From NCBI GenBank assembly GCA_949152475.1, contig OX424563.1, positions 20,123,001-20,187,000 on the forward strand: DNA of 64,000 nucleotides. Reading direction: 5' to 3'. The DNA is from Terebella lapidaria. Its lineage: Eukaryota; Annelida; Polychaeta; Terebellida; Terebellidae. The notes beneath the pieces are model-generated. The model did no database searches. It worked only from the letters and a program-made list of their open reading frames with translations, and was not told the DNA's origin. A program made the translations under genes and the position numbers. This document shows, one piece after another, positions 46,591 through 58,551 of the stretch (positions are counted from its first letter, which is position 1; every line of letters starts with the position of its first letter).

Positions 46591-48543
46591 AGATATCGAT
46601 GGTTCTACACATATTATCTGGATATTTCATTGGCTTTTTTTCTCCTCGTGTATCGTTACAAACATTGGTTCGGTGAACGTTCCAAAGGCATGTTGATTTT
46701 TATATATATATTTTATTCTGCATTGTTCGACCGATTATAATATACGTTTGCAATTTGGGGCGAAGCCCCCAACCCTCTACATGTCTATGTGCTGACTTTT
46801 TCATGGAGGTTTCATGCCAACCTATCGACGCCCGTTTTGGCATGTGAACGTTTATAAACCTACTTCAAATGAGAATTTTCTTCGTCCTTGGCATGAAATC
46901 TCTCGAATTGATGGTAAACTTTGAATATTCCACACATGTATGATGCATAAATCGATGTGATAGGTTTGAGAAAATTACGCAAAATGCTGAGATTGTTTGA
47001 AAAACGTCAAAATGGCGGAGCCGATGGAAATTGACGTTCCCATAATGCAAAGCAAATTTTACCGCAATGACGCGTATTGTGGAGCACACAATCTCCAGTG
47101 CAGCATCCATGTAAGCTTGCGTGTGCCGTGTGGCATTCCTCGGTCTTATGAAGCGAACACAACGATTCGTCTGCGATGCCACGGCTACATTTACCATATT
47201 TTAACGTATTTTATATGTCAAGGTGTTGGGTTTGCGAAGCCTTCAGAAAATCCTTTATATTTTAAACTGGTCTTTTCATTAGCCCAGTGGGCATATATGT
47301 TAATTATCATGATATCAGATGCAGATATTCCTCATAGTTTAAAATATTTTAAAGGATATTTCATTTAGGTTCAATACCATTTTAGCAGGAGTATCTGTTT
47401 CATTGAGTTCAAAATGAATGTTTACTTATTAGAAAAATATGAATGAAGTAGGCCTATGCTTCCATCATAATATACGGGAATAAATTGGAATCATTTAAGG
47501 GAGGTTATCATTATGGTAGCATTATTATTTGGAGAGGGGGGGGGGGGGTTACGTTGAGTAGAATACATTCCGCTGTCTAGGGTGCTGATGGTGTGCTCGA
47601 GCTCTAATGTCGACTCTCACAGTTAGCTGTATTTTCTTGTTATATAGGCTACAGTAAGTAATTGTACTATCACAAATTCAAACGGTCTCCTTTGCGGTGG
47701 ATGCAGCCAATGCGTTCTGGATACCGTGTGTGTATCTACACCCACAACTATCAGCAGAGAGCCTACTGCCGCCAGTCTGTCCTGTCAAAAACAGCATGCA
47801 CTCCTCGTATCTGCCTATTTTTTCGTACTCCCTAGTTCATAGTTCCCACGACATAGTAACAGGCAATCGTGAAAAAGTCCCACAACAGCCCACAGTTCTG
47901 TCCATTGGGACAGTGTGTTTGATACGCATCACCGCGTTTTGAAGCAACATTTGACATTCTTTAATTTGCTAGTGAATATAGAAGTGGGGGATTCATGTAC
48001 CATCGGAACTATGAATTGTAGGTCTAACATTCGTGTTGCCTGTCAATAGCAGTGTGCACGGTAAAAGTGGGTATGTGTGCTCTTAGTACATATGCTACAT
48101 TACAGAATAGAATTGACTGAATAGCATTCATTTTAATATAAGGAAATTGAAATTCGGCATTATTCTCTGTGGCTAGGGCAGTGTAATATCACATGGTCCG
48201 TCTCATTACATCCTGACTCACTGAACGTTTGCGTGGTTGAAATAACAAAAATTCATTATTGTCACGGTTACATTCTTCAGAAACCAACCAACATAGGGTT
48301 TAACGACAGGAAAAGGGGTACAAGTAATATGTCTGTCAAATTTCCGTTGAAGTTTTGCAATTAGGACACTGCCGCATGGGCATTTTGAAGATCATATTGT
48401 ATATTATTAGGTTGTGATGTTTCTTGACAACTGTTGGGGTGGAAATATACATAATGTTGATGAAACAATGAAAAAAAAAACTCAAAAAAACTTTAAACTA
48501 AAATAAATTGAATACAAATATTCATAATGATGGGATGTTTCGT
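46591..48543. other. Spacer with unidentified open frames
   Basis: Frames of 123 aa (46997-47368, plus) and 110 aa (46865-47197, minus) overlap and show no recognised domain. A G homopolymer lies near 47535-47549. No gene is claimed. Confidence 0.35.
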
Positions 48544-48770
48544 GTCTGATTTCACCTTCTAATGGCCATTTTTGGGGGTTCATGAGTTTCCCTGTCATTT
48601 TTGCTTTCTCTCACTTCGTATGCCTGATAGGACTTTCTGTCCCCGGACTATGAGATTGGATAACGGATCCTGTTTTGTTTGCTCAGAATACTTAATACTG
48701 GGTATTGATTCCACGTCTATGTCGACTTGTATCAATCTCCGTATCAAACAAAAGTGGACTAAATTTAGAA
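48544..48770 (+). mobile_element. 3' tail fragment of the unclassified RT element (fossil)
   Basis: The fragment matches 5796-5973 closely (ATGGCCATTTT, then CACTTCGTATGCCTGATA, then GGACTATGAGATTGGATAA). Only the 3' non-coding part is present. Confidence 0.65.
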
Positions 48771-48839
48771 CTTATGAGTTGGGCCTCCTGAGGCAATTCT
48801 TGGTGTCACCGTTCATGTAGATGGTATTTTTTGACATAG

Positions 48840-49010
48840 GCGACGCGTACGATATACAGTATGATATACAATATGATATACATTGCAGTGCCACTCCACC
48901 TGTTTTGACAAGAATTTCCCCCCTAGAATCATGAAACCTTGCCCCCCCCCCCCTCCAGAATCATGGGACCCTAGAATCATAAAATACCCCTAGAATCCCT
49001 GAACCGGTTT
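48840..49010 (+). repeat. Low-complexity GATATACA and CCCTAGAATCAT repeats
   Basis: Short tandem GATATACA-type words (48852-48884) are followed by a C-rich stretch with repeated CCTAGAATCAT words. Confidence 0.6.
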
Positions 49011-49018
49011 TGCCCTGT

Positions 49019-49110
49019 GTATCTGGAAGAATACAAATTGCGAGTGAGCTATTGTTTCAATCTCATTTACACTGTGTTGAATATTTAATCAGAGACAATG
49101 AAGAGCTCAT
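49019..49110 (-). pseudogene. Claudin-like gene fragment (intron 1 remnant)
   Basis: TATCTGGAAGAATACAAATT and GAAGAGCTCATAACA match intron 1 sequence of the claudin-like copies. No exon is preserved, so it marks a further lost duplicate. Confidence 0.5.
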
Positions 49111-49174
49111 AACAAATACGATACAAAAAACGATACACGTTTTTACACATCCTGATTACGTACGTATGTTGTAA

Positions 49175-49390
49175 CTACCACAGGCAAAGCTGAAACGGTA
49201 CCAACAGCTTGGATTTTACGACTGATTACCTGTCATCGGTCTCATCAAGTGTGTTTGCAACTGTTAATGAAATATCACCTTTCAAATGTTGTGTTGACTC
49301 ATTATTCTTTATCATTTTCACTCGACAGTACATCTGCATGAAAGGCAATACACTTTTACAATTGAAAGACAACATGCACTAAAATATATA
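49175..49390 (+). repeat. Single diverged unit of the 35.4-kb tandem repeat
   Basis: Shares CCACAGGCAAA, CCAACAGCTTGGATTTT, AATGAAATATCACCTTTC and AGGCAATACACTTT with the third unit of the repeat at 35370-35870. Confidence 0.6.
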
Positions 49391-50073
49391 GTCACATTAG
49401 GGTGGTATGATAGGGTATTTTTTCAAAGTGTGATTCTCAAAGCTCTTACCCCTATGAATTGTTTGACTATCATTACCAACTCACCTGATAAACTATGAAG
49501 GTTTTATTACAAGTTTTAAAGGTAGCTCAACACATTTGCAATATTGGTCAATGGCTATATGCAGCGACACACGGCAAACATATAGGACGAATGGACGATC
49601 ATGTAATATCAATATCATTATGAATATTCGGAGGATGAAAATTTCTTTATGGCAATGTGATTTTCAAGGAGATACACTTAAATCCAAGGAATTATTCACA
49701 CAACAACATCACTACCAGCAGCATTACAGCACCTGATTTAGAGGACCTGCAGCGCCCATGGTAGGAATACATGTATGAAGTACCAGACCATCATGTCATA
49801 TCGTCCTCATGATATATTGGACCAAGACATTTAATGTGCTTGATTACTCTGGCATCAAGGAGTTATTCCTTCACAAGATCTATTCTGTGACAGACCAAAA
49901 CTGGGGATATTTTACTATAAGAGTAGTCATAACCTCTGACATGTGTCTATCACTGTTTGACATTCGAGTCCTTCCGACAGTGTGGACTTCTTGCTGTTTG
50001 GGAACCGAAGCCTGTTATCCTGAACAACATGAAGCAGGAATTGCGTCTGCTCGTTATCTTTGGTGATCTTTCG
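49391..50073. other. Spacer without recognised gene
   Basis: Frames of 66 and 85 residues show no domain or splice context that supports a gene. Confidence 0.3.
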
Positions 50074-50488
50074 TTATTGATGTTCAGTCTTTTCACCACA
50101 TTGAGTGCGTCTTGAAATCATCTGTTGTGCCGTGATTCTGGTCATCACTGAGAAAACCACTGGGATACCAAGCACTTGAACAGATTTATTGAGTTTGAGT
50201 AGACACAGTCTGTCAGGATCTATGGTATTGGCTCCAGGTTTTTTATGTCTTCTATTGATTTTCCACATATCACATTTTCTAGCAACTGGAACAGCATGGG
50301 CGAAGAAAGCCAAGCCAACCAGCCATTTAATGACATTAAAAAAGTGTCCAGCATACTTGCTCAAAGCTGTCTTGGATATGGATTGATTGACCTTTTCCAT
50401 TGTGATGAACACAGATACATAGAACATGCCGTCTTCCTCACGTGTTGCGAGCTTGAACTGGTCTCTGAACATGTATATCTTGAATGCC
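50074..50488 (-). CDS. Unidentified open frame or exon with hydrophobic segments
   Basis: A minus-strand frame of about 136 residues runs from a possible acceptor (ACCTAG at about 50489) to a stop at 50074. It has a hydrophobic stretch FFNVIKWLVGLAFFAHAVPV, a basic KINRRHKKPG and a second moderately hydrophobic segment VLGIPVVFSVM. It could be one exon of a membrane protein or a decayed gene. I do not recognise it. A plus-strand frame (50245-50541) overlaps and looks like its shadow. Confidence 0.25.
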
Positions 50489-52019
50489 TAGGTAGCTTTA
50501 CCCTTCCATCGGCTATGGTGTATGACACCTGGTTCCACTAATTGCACACCACAGGCAGGAGTGTCATCGAGAAGTATGGTAATGAACTCCCGCACCTCCC
50601 TATAATGAACTCCCGCATCTCCCTGTAGTCACATCTGGACTGAAACTCTTGGAGCTGGGTCAGGGCAACTGGAAGCACCATCTACTTTTTATTCACATTA
50701 GCACATATTCATATTCTGTAGGCCCCCATCTCGGAAAGTCTCCTACATAGACCTTTTCATTACAAGGTCAGAGCTATGGGAATTGATTCAGATAGCTAGA
50801 TTACATTTCCCTCCATTGGTAAGAAGTGGAAATCTGCCATAAAGTAAGTGTAGTTGGCAGATGCACTTACGGATGTGACACTTTGCTGTATTTATCCAAC
50901 AAAATTATACTAGTATGCTGTCTTAAACATGAGCCACCCAAAAATAGTAAAATTAAAGTGACAATATCAACAATATGAATCAAATAGTGGCGGAGTAGAA
51001 ACAAATCCGGGTCTACCTTCCATGTGTGAATAATGCAATATATATGGCAGGATTCGAGGTTAATGCCATCTTGTTATGACCACGGTAAATGTCTTGAGCT
51101 TTTAGGAAGGTTTTTTAGTCAGTGGCCAGAATTTGTAATGTAAATGTGTTTTTAAATGTCATCCAGGGAAACATGTTCACATATCATGCTATCAGAGGTT
51201 CGGGATGGTCACCTACTGTCAGGTGTCTCTCGATAAGCTAATCGGTCAGCTTTGTTTTATTGCAAAATGTTGTATTTTACGTTTGCTATTAGCTTCATCA
51301 AAATCTAGTTGTATTGGTGATAATAGATTGATACTTACATCGATAGCGGAACTGTTAGTGCGGACCAAGTGCTGACAATCAGGCCTGATATTCCACAGTA
51401 GATTTACAGTGTGGTATAATATTTAATTCAATCATTTAATCCAAACATCTAGGTGTGTGCTTATGTGTTATCTTGTTTCATTTGTATAGAGGAACATATC
51501 AATCTAGATATACGTATGAGTTTTTTTAATATAGGTATAAATATAAGTCAACTGATAATACTAAACACAAATTAATGGAAGCTATGCCATTGGAATATAA
51601 TAATTACATCCAGTCGACCACACATTCTTATTTTAGTGATACACAAATAGGCACTGAAACATGTAGTTGGAGTAATGCTGCACGGATTCAAACAATGTAT
51701 TTAAATGGCACAGTTTTTGCAAATAATATGTGTATAACTTTGGGTTGTATTGGATGCAATAACCAGGTGGTAGTTGTTCGACCAATGACGATAATATTTA
51801 CTACTGATAACATGATAACAACTCGAGCTCAGATCACAGTTGTGAATAGTTTTGATCAAAAATTCAGATTGAATCAAATATGGCGTATCACACAGACACG
51901 TGAATTAATGGTTATTGCATGTTTCAGATCCTTTTGAGAACGTTACTCTTCAAGTAATCAAGGGATGAGTTACATGTGCATCAAGATTACGATTTCAGGA
52001 TAATGCCTATGGTGCCAGT
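50489..52019. other. Spacer, partly duplicated flank
   Basis: Blocks at 50850-51045 and 51935-52015 have partners near 35940-36435 and 37210-37305. A 120-residue frame at 51575-51937 has no recognised domain. A reversed fragment of the 370-bp repeat lies at 51265-51345. Confidence 0.4.
51265..51345 (-). repeat. 370-bp repeat, fragment
   Basis: The stretch from TGTTGTATTTTACGTTTGC to GATTGATACTTACATCGAT is the reversed start of the dispersed 370-bp repeat. Confidence 0.55.
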
Positions 52020-52539
52020 AATAATACTGGGTATTGATTCCACGTCTATTCGTTGTCAATTCATGACTGAATAGATGAAATACAATTAGGATATTTATAG
52101 ATGAATTTATTGTGGTCATCAATATATTGTGGTGTGGTAGTATTATGTTAAGTATTCCGAGCAAACAAAACAGTGTCCGCTATCTAATCTCACAGTCCGG
52201 GGACAGAAAGTCATATCAGGCATACGAAGTGAGAGAAAACAAAAATTAGCCCAAGGGCTGAGAAAGGTTACCGGACAATATACATTTTAGATATTAGCCT
52301 TTTGTCCAATGACCTTGAAAATAAAGTCACTGATAAATTCAAGGCCATGAAATTTTCAACAAATGTATCACTTCTAGTATGTCCACAATAAATTCCTCAG
52401 CTGTAAAGTCGATAATAAGTGAGACATTAGCCATTCTGTGATGTGACCTTGAAAATGAGGTCAAAGTTCAAGTTCATGGTCATGAAAATATTCAGTATAT
52501 ATCATTCCTCTATATTCGCAATTGATTCCTATGCTGTAA

Positions 52540-53049
52540 ATGTAAGTATCAATCTATTACCACCAATACAATCAGATTTTGATGATGCCAATAAGAAACG
52601 TAAAATACTACATTTTGCAATAGAAACAAACAAAGCCCGACCAAATAGTTTATCCAAAGACACAGTGGCGTCTTCAGGGGCAGACAATGTGTTAAATGTA
52701 GTTGTTTCTACTGTACACCAGATGGAATTAGTATACAACTGCCCAACAACCTATGAAAATAGTTTAGAAATCCGAATCTAACCCCATGGAATAGATACAT
52801 GACAAGTACAAAAGTACCCAATCACAAGCCCGAAGGCTACTGAGTTGATGGTATCCTCGGGGACAGATTTAACGTCCGCCAGCAGTGACACCGACTCAGT
52901 GGTATAAATGTAAGTATCAATCTATTACCACCAATACAATCAAATTTTGATGACGCCAATAAGAAACGTAAAATACAACATTTTGCAATAGAAACAAAGC
53001 CCGACCAAATAGTTTATCCAAAGACACACTAGCGTCATCAGGGGCAGAA
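52540..53049 (+). repeat. 370-bp dispersed repeat, dimer 2
   Basis: The unit starts at 52540 and 52910 (370-bp spacing), the second copy partial, the same dimer layout as at 18153. The first unit is open for about 80 codons (DFDDANKKRK, ASSGADNVLNVVV, then NCPTTYENSLEIR). GTAAA occurs on both sides of the insertion within a HINE array unit, a possible 5-bp target duplication. Orientation relative to the host element is opposite to that at 18.2 kb. Confidence 0.6.
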
Positions 53050-54117
53050 GTAAAGATGATAATAAGCGACATATTAGCCATTTTGTTCTCTGACTTTGAA
53101 AATGAGATCAAAGGTCAAATTCTAGATCACCAAAATATTCAGCATACATCATTTCCTATATGTTCACTATGGACCCCTAAGCTGTAAATTTGATAATAAG
53201 CGAGATATAAGCCATTTTGTATTCTGACCTTGAAAATAAAATGACTAACCTTGATATTTAGGTCAAGGGTCAAATTCAAGGTCACTAGAATATTCAGCAT
53301 ATATCATTTCCTATATGTTCACAATAGATTCCTAAGCTGCAAAGTTGCTTATAAGCAAGATATTGGCCATTTTGTCCTGTGACCTTGAAAATGAGGTCAA
53401 AGGTCAAATTCAAGGTCACGAGAATATTCAGCATATATCATTTCCTATATGTTCACAATTGATTCCTAAGCTGTAAAGTCGATAATAAGCGAGATATTAG
53501 TCAGTTTGTCCTGTGACCTTGAAAATGAGGTGAAAGGCCAAATTCGAGGTCACGAGAATATTCGACTGATATCATTTCCTATATGTTCACAATTGATTCC
53601 TAAGCTGTAAAGTCAATAATAAGCGAGATATTAGCCATTTTGTCCTGTGACCTTGAAAATGAGGCCAAAGGTCAAATTCAAGGTCACGAGAATATTCAGC
53701 CTTGAAAATGAGGTCAAAGTTCAAATTCAAGGTCACGAGAATATTCAGCATATATCATTTCCTATATGTCCACAATTGATTTCTAAGCTGTAAAGTCGAT
53801 AATAAGCGAGATATTAGCCATTTTGTCCTGTGACCTTGAAAATGAGGTCAAAGGTCAAATTCAAGGTCACGAGAATATTCAGCATATATCATTTCCTATA
53901 TGTCCACAATTGATTCCTAGTCTCTAATCTCAATATTAAGTGAGATATTAGGCTTAATGTGTCCCATTATAAAGCATAGGAAAATTTAACATGGGAAAGT
54001 CAGATCTTGGCCGAGTTTGGGCCCAAAATGGCCCACTTCGAGTGATTCAAGCGCAACGAAATTTATACATGTCACAGAAGTACATATGAGGAGTGTTATG
54101 CATCAGTAAGAAAAAAA

Positions 54118-55560
54118 TTAGGCCAAGGGCCAAAGATAGGTTACCGGACAATGTTTAATATTTTAGGTGTTAGCCAGGTCACTGGTTGAATTCAAGGTCA
54201 AGAGAATATTCAGCATATATAACATTAAGCATATATCATGTCCACAGTTCATTGCTAAGCTGTAAGTTCAATAATCAGAGAGATATTAGCAATTTTATGC
54301 TGTAGCCTTGAAAATGAAGGGGCAAAGGTCAAATTCAAGGTCATCAAAATATTCAGTGTATATCATTTTCTATATCATGTATATCATGTCCACAATTGAT
54401 TCCCAAGCCATACAGTCAATAGAGGAGCAAGATATGAGCCAGTTTGTCCTTGGACCTTGGAAATGAGGTCAGAGGTCAAATTCAAGGTCACGAGAATATT
54501 CAGCATATATCATTTCCTATATGTCCACAGTTGATTCCTAAGCTGTAAAATCGATAATAAGTGAGATATTAGCCATTTTGTCCTGTGACCTTGAAAATGA
54601 GGTCAAAGGTCAAATTCAAGGTCATGACAATAATCTGCATATATCATTTCCTATATGTTCATAATTGATTGCTAAGCTGTAAAGTCGATAACAAGCGAGA
54701 TATTAGCCATTTTGTCCTGTGACCTTGAAAATGAGGTCGAAGGTCAAATTCAAGGTCATCAGAATATTCAGCATATATCATTTCCTATATGTCCACAATT
54801 GATTCCTAAGCTGTAGAGTCGATAATAAGCGTGATATAAGCCATTTTGTGCTCTGACCTTGAAACTGAGGTCAGAGGTCAAATTCAAGGTCACGAGAATA
54901 TTCAGAATATATCATTTCCTATATGTCTACAATTGATTCCTAAGCTGTAGAGTCGATAATAAGCGAGATATAAGCCATTTTGTGCTCTGACCTTGAAAGT
55001 GAGGTCAGAGGTCAAATTCAAGGTCACGAGAATATTCAGCATATATCATTTCCTATAGGTCCACAATTGATTCCTAGTCTCTAATCTCAATATCAAGTGA
55101 GATATTAGGCATAATGTGTCCCATTATAAAGCATAGGAGAATTTAACATGGGAAAGTCCCATTTGAGCCGAGTTTGGGCCAAAATGGCCCACTTCGAGCG
55201 ATTCAAGCACAACGAAATTTATAGACATCATAGGAGTACATATGAGGAGTGTTATTTATCAAAAAATAAAAAAGTTACTGAACAGATTTTGAGAAAATGG
55301 CCGCCAAAGTCCAAAATCAGGCATTTATCGTCGAAAACGGCCGCCATTTTGAAAAAAATGCAAAAATCAAAAAACTAAAAAATACCTCCTTCTTGAATTA
55401 TTTTTAGGTATTTTTTTACAAAATTTCAGAAAAATTCGCCTGTAAACAAAAAAGATAAAAATGTGGACGACGACGACGACGACGGACGACGACGACGACG
55501 ACGGACGACGGACGCAACGCCATGCCAATAGGTTATCGGACCATAGGTCCGGGAACCTAA
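54118..55560 (-). mobile_element. HINE/pearl-like element, copy 7, inside copy 6
   Basis: Left edge TTAGGCCAAGGGCCAAAG then GGTTACCGG. Right edge GGTTATCGGACC-ATA-GGTCCGGGAACCTAA, preceded by a GAC/CGT-rich microsatellite (55464-55516). It contains about six array units and one head segment. It interrupts the head of copy 6 exactly at an A run (GTAAGAAAAAAA on the left, AAAGTTACTGAAC on the right). Removing it would restore the continuous head seen at 55264-55300. Confidence 0.75.
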
Positions 55561-56240
55561 AAAGTTACTGAACAGATTTTGAGAAAACGACCATCAAAGT
55601 CCAAAATTAGCCATTTTCGACGAGAACGGCCGCTATGACCTTGAAACCAAGGTCAGAGGTCAAATTCAAGGTCACGAGAATATTCAGCATATATCATTTC
55701 CTATATGTCGACAATTGATTCCTAGTCTCTAATCTCAATATTAAGTGAGATATTAGGCTTAATGTGTCCCATTATAAAGCATAAGAGAATTTAACATGGG
55801 AAAGTCCCATTTGGGCCAAAATGGCCCATTTCGAGCGATTCAAGCGCGACGAAATTGGTAGACATCATAGGAGTACATATGAGGAGTGTTATGTATCAAA
55901 AAGAAAAAAAGTTACTGAACAGATCTTGAGAAAATGGCCGCCAAAGTCCAAAATTGGCCAATTTTCGACAAAAACGGCCGTCATTTTGAAAAAATTGCGA
56001 AAATCAAAAAACTAAAAAATACCTCCTTCTTGAATTATTTTTGTGGCACTCGTCATGAATTCCCCAAAATTAACATGAAAATAGATCCAGTTGCACGGCA
56101 GACATGGATTTGGTGTATTTATCAACCAGATCATGATGACGTCCATAGAATTTCTTAAACGCAGCTATAAGTCTTGGTATAACATATCCTTGTCGCAGCA
56201 ATTTAGAGACTAGCTGGGCACGTCGATAGACGATCGAACT

Positions 56241-57531
56241 CACTGTACAATCAGCAGAAAATTAACTGCAATGTGTTTGTTATGGTGTCACCAGACAAGG
56301 ACATGTCAGGATATTGCAAGTGTTGAGAGTGTCACCACACAAGGAAACGTGAGAACAGTTGCAAGTGTTAGTACAGATGGACAACATTAGCATTTAGTTA
56401 TGTCAACGGTACAGAGGTAGAAATGTCACAGCACTGCAAATAATGAATATATTCCAGTCCATGGCGAGAGACTGTTCGCCTCTCTATTTGAATCTGTATC
56501 TTAATTACATCCCCTGTATTTCACACGTAGTATTCAGGAAACAAATTCAATGATGATCAAAGACAATACTTGGAAAATTAAAACCCCTTTCGAACACGCA
56601 AAAAGACTGTATCCATAATGCAAACAAGAAATATAGTTGTGTCAGATCATTCGAGCCTGTATTGTTTACGAGCAGGTTTAAAATGTGAGTTTACCAACAA
56701 ACGCGAGCAATATCAGCTACAATGTAAAAACGGTATCAGATATGTAAACCATATGCCAACATGCCTCACAATGTTGATGAAATTTCACGCACCTGAATAT
56801 AATTTTAAATCGATCCATAGTACTTGATATCAATGTTTTTAAGACATGTTGGTTGTAACCATTGAGGGTGGGCAATTGGCTTACAAAAGTGATGTCAGTA
56901 TAATCAAAAATGAATTTATGTGTACTATATACATCCACATATCAAACAATTTGTCACTTCTATGTGTGTCTTGTCGTGTTGCATTTTAATGAGGTTTGAA
57001 GTCATTTTGTTTGAGGCAAATCTAACGATCAGAATGGAATCACAAAATTCCACTCAGATAGTGTATGCCACATAGAGATAAAATCTAAAAAATGCGAGAG
57101 ACTTTGCTCATAGATTACCATAGTATATTCTTTCTCAAACAAATCGTGTCTAAGCAGTAACAGCACTCACTTGAATCCAATTATCTGTCGTGCTCGGGAT
57201 AAGATTTAACATGGATCAAGACTGCCTTTGTTTATAGAAGGCAGTTCAATATAGTCAATTTTTTTTCGACAGTGCATAAAGTGTTTACAATTCAATGTAT
57301 ATAATCTCATGTTTACTAATTGCCTAGGAATGTTTGGAGTCACGTCTTTTGTTGATGACTGGATTCATCATGTATCGAGTGCAATGACTTCTAAATCAAC
57401 GTCTGAAAGGATCTCTTACAAAAATCGTCACAGAATCTATGCGGCTTAATGTCCATCAAATCCATACTTTCCAGCAATATCATACAGTCAACACATAAAT
57501 GAATAATTCTCCAAAACCGCGTTACAACAAT
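56241..57531. other. Spacer, duplicated flank of claudin-like pseudogene 4
   Basis: Collinear with about 37500-39230 apart from the MITE present only there. No gene was found. Confidence 0.5.
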
Positions 57532-58551
57532 GTTCCAGTTTCAGGTCCTTTGTAATAATTCTCCTCCTCGTCTTCCTCTGTGATCAGAACGAGAACACTA
57601 TCATCAGGTGCTGATTCATACCTTGCCCTAAGACATTGGCTCCACGTGACGGAGATGGTGGCGCCCCGAGTGAGCAGAGCTGACACTACCCTCAAATATT
57701 ATGGCCAAGCCAAATGCACCTGTGCATTATCTGGGAACAGGTGTGATATCCGCTGAGTGGCCCTGATGCCAAACAAAGTCATTGACAGGGTTGATAAGAT
57801 ACCTGGGAAAGTATAAATAAATAACAGTTAACAGAATCCATTCAGTTAAGTAGAAATATGTTGTGCCTATTGAGTATAAATATATGCTTATTATATATTA
57901 CATTAAAGTGTAAATGTTATAAACGTGACCCCCATGTATTAATGAGTCTCAATCGCCATGTCTCACTTTTACTACTGTAATCCTACCCGATATTGCCAAA
58001 GCTGCAGCTGCCATTCTCTCACACGACAAGGCTCCTGGGATGTCACGATCTGTCATGTGTGAGTAGGTTTGATTCAACAAACACAGAACAAAGCCACCAA
58101 TGGCTAATCCTAAAACACAGTATTCCAGATGGGCCACTGCCATAAACATGATAAATATATCTGTAACAATACAAAGTACGAGTGAGTTATTCTTCCAGTG
58201 ATAAGGGTGATCATACAATGTCATTTACAACGTGATGAACATTTAGTTAAGAGGCAATGAAGAGCTCATAACACAGTCACTTGAGCTCTTCATCAGCACT
58301 GAATTTACTTTCGTGTACTTACCATGTCCTGTGTTTTGATCCTCCATCCAAGAATATTTTATTTCCATTGTGTGGTTGACGAACTCTGCAAATCCATTTG
58401 AATGGCATTCCTTCCATGGGTTTATGCAGGCGACAACAACACTATCTTCGTATCCTTCTACCCAATTCGTAGATCACAGCGAGGTAATGTGCAATAACAC
58501 TGAGCTTGCCAAGAACAAAAGGGTGCATATTTTCTGCTGGAACGGCGTCAT
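57532..58551 (-). pseudogene. Claudin-like pseudogene 4
   Basis: Exons 58551-58323, 58160-57987 and 57802-57532 keep normal splice sites. Codon 25 of exon 1 is TGA (58476-58474) where intact copies have TGT. In exon 3 a TAA replaces the first Tyr codon of WPYY at the start of TM4. The last Cys of the first loop is Tyr. Exon 2 has nine extra bases (an added Ile-Met-Phe) without frame loss. The C-terminal tail still ends TGTLL. It cannot give a full-length product and is closest to pseudogene 1. Confidence 0.75.

Larger units (their letters stand above)
52246..56042 (-). mobile_element. HINE/pearl-like element, copy 6 (outer host of copy 7)
   Basis: Reading from the plus-strand left edge (TTAGCCCAAGGGCTGAG, GGTTACCGG), an array of units runs to about 53930. 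A first head segment follows to 54117, then the inserted copy 7 (54118-55560). The first head resumes (55561-55650) and a second head segment runs to 56042, where the copy is cut off. The double-head layout is the same as in copy 4, so both belong to one subfamily. The distal hairpin end is missing. Confidence 0.7.
52020..56240 (-). mobile_element. Unclassified RT element fragment, split by a nested insertion (fossil)
   Basis: The reversed 3' tail (52020-52245; CACGTCTATTCG, TCCGGGGACAGAAAGTCATA, CATACGAAGTGAGAG) and the reversed C-terminal coding end (56043-56240; CGTCATGAATTCCCC, then a stretch matching 5560-5750) are two parts of one element copy. About 3.8 kb of HINE-like DNA separates them. 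Some of the element next to the right junction is missing. Fossil; no further detail is given. Confidence 0.65.

Noticed and set aside
46865-47368. Opposing frames of 110 and 123 residues
   Set aside because: No recognised motif, no splice context and no relation to the claudin-like units.
55148-56158. Repeated frames starting MGKSHL and MAHFERFKR as a small gene family
   Set aside because: They lie in the head segments of HINE-like copies (also at 8.1 and 28.3 kb) and show no protein-level conservation beyond DNA similarity.
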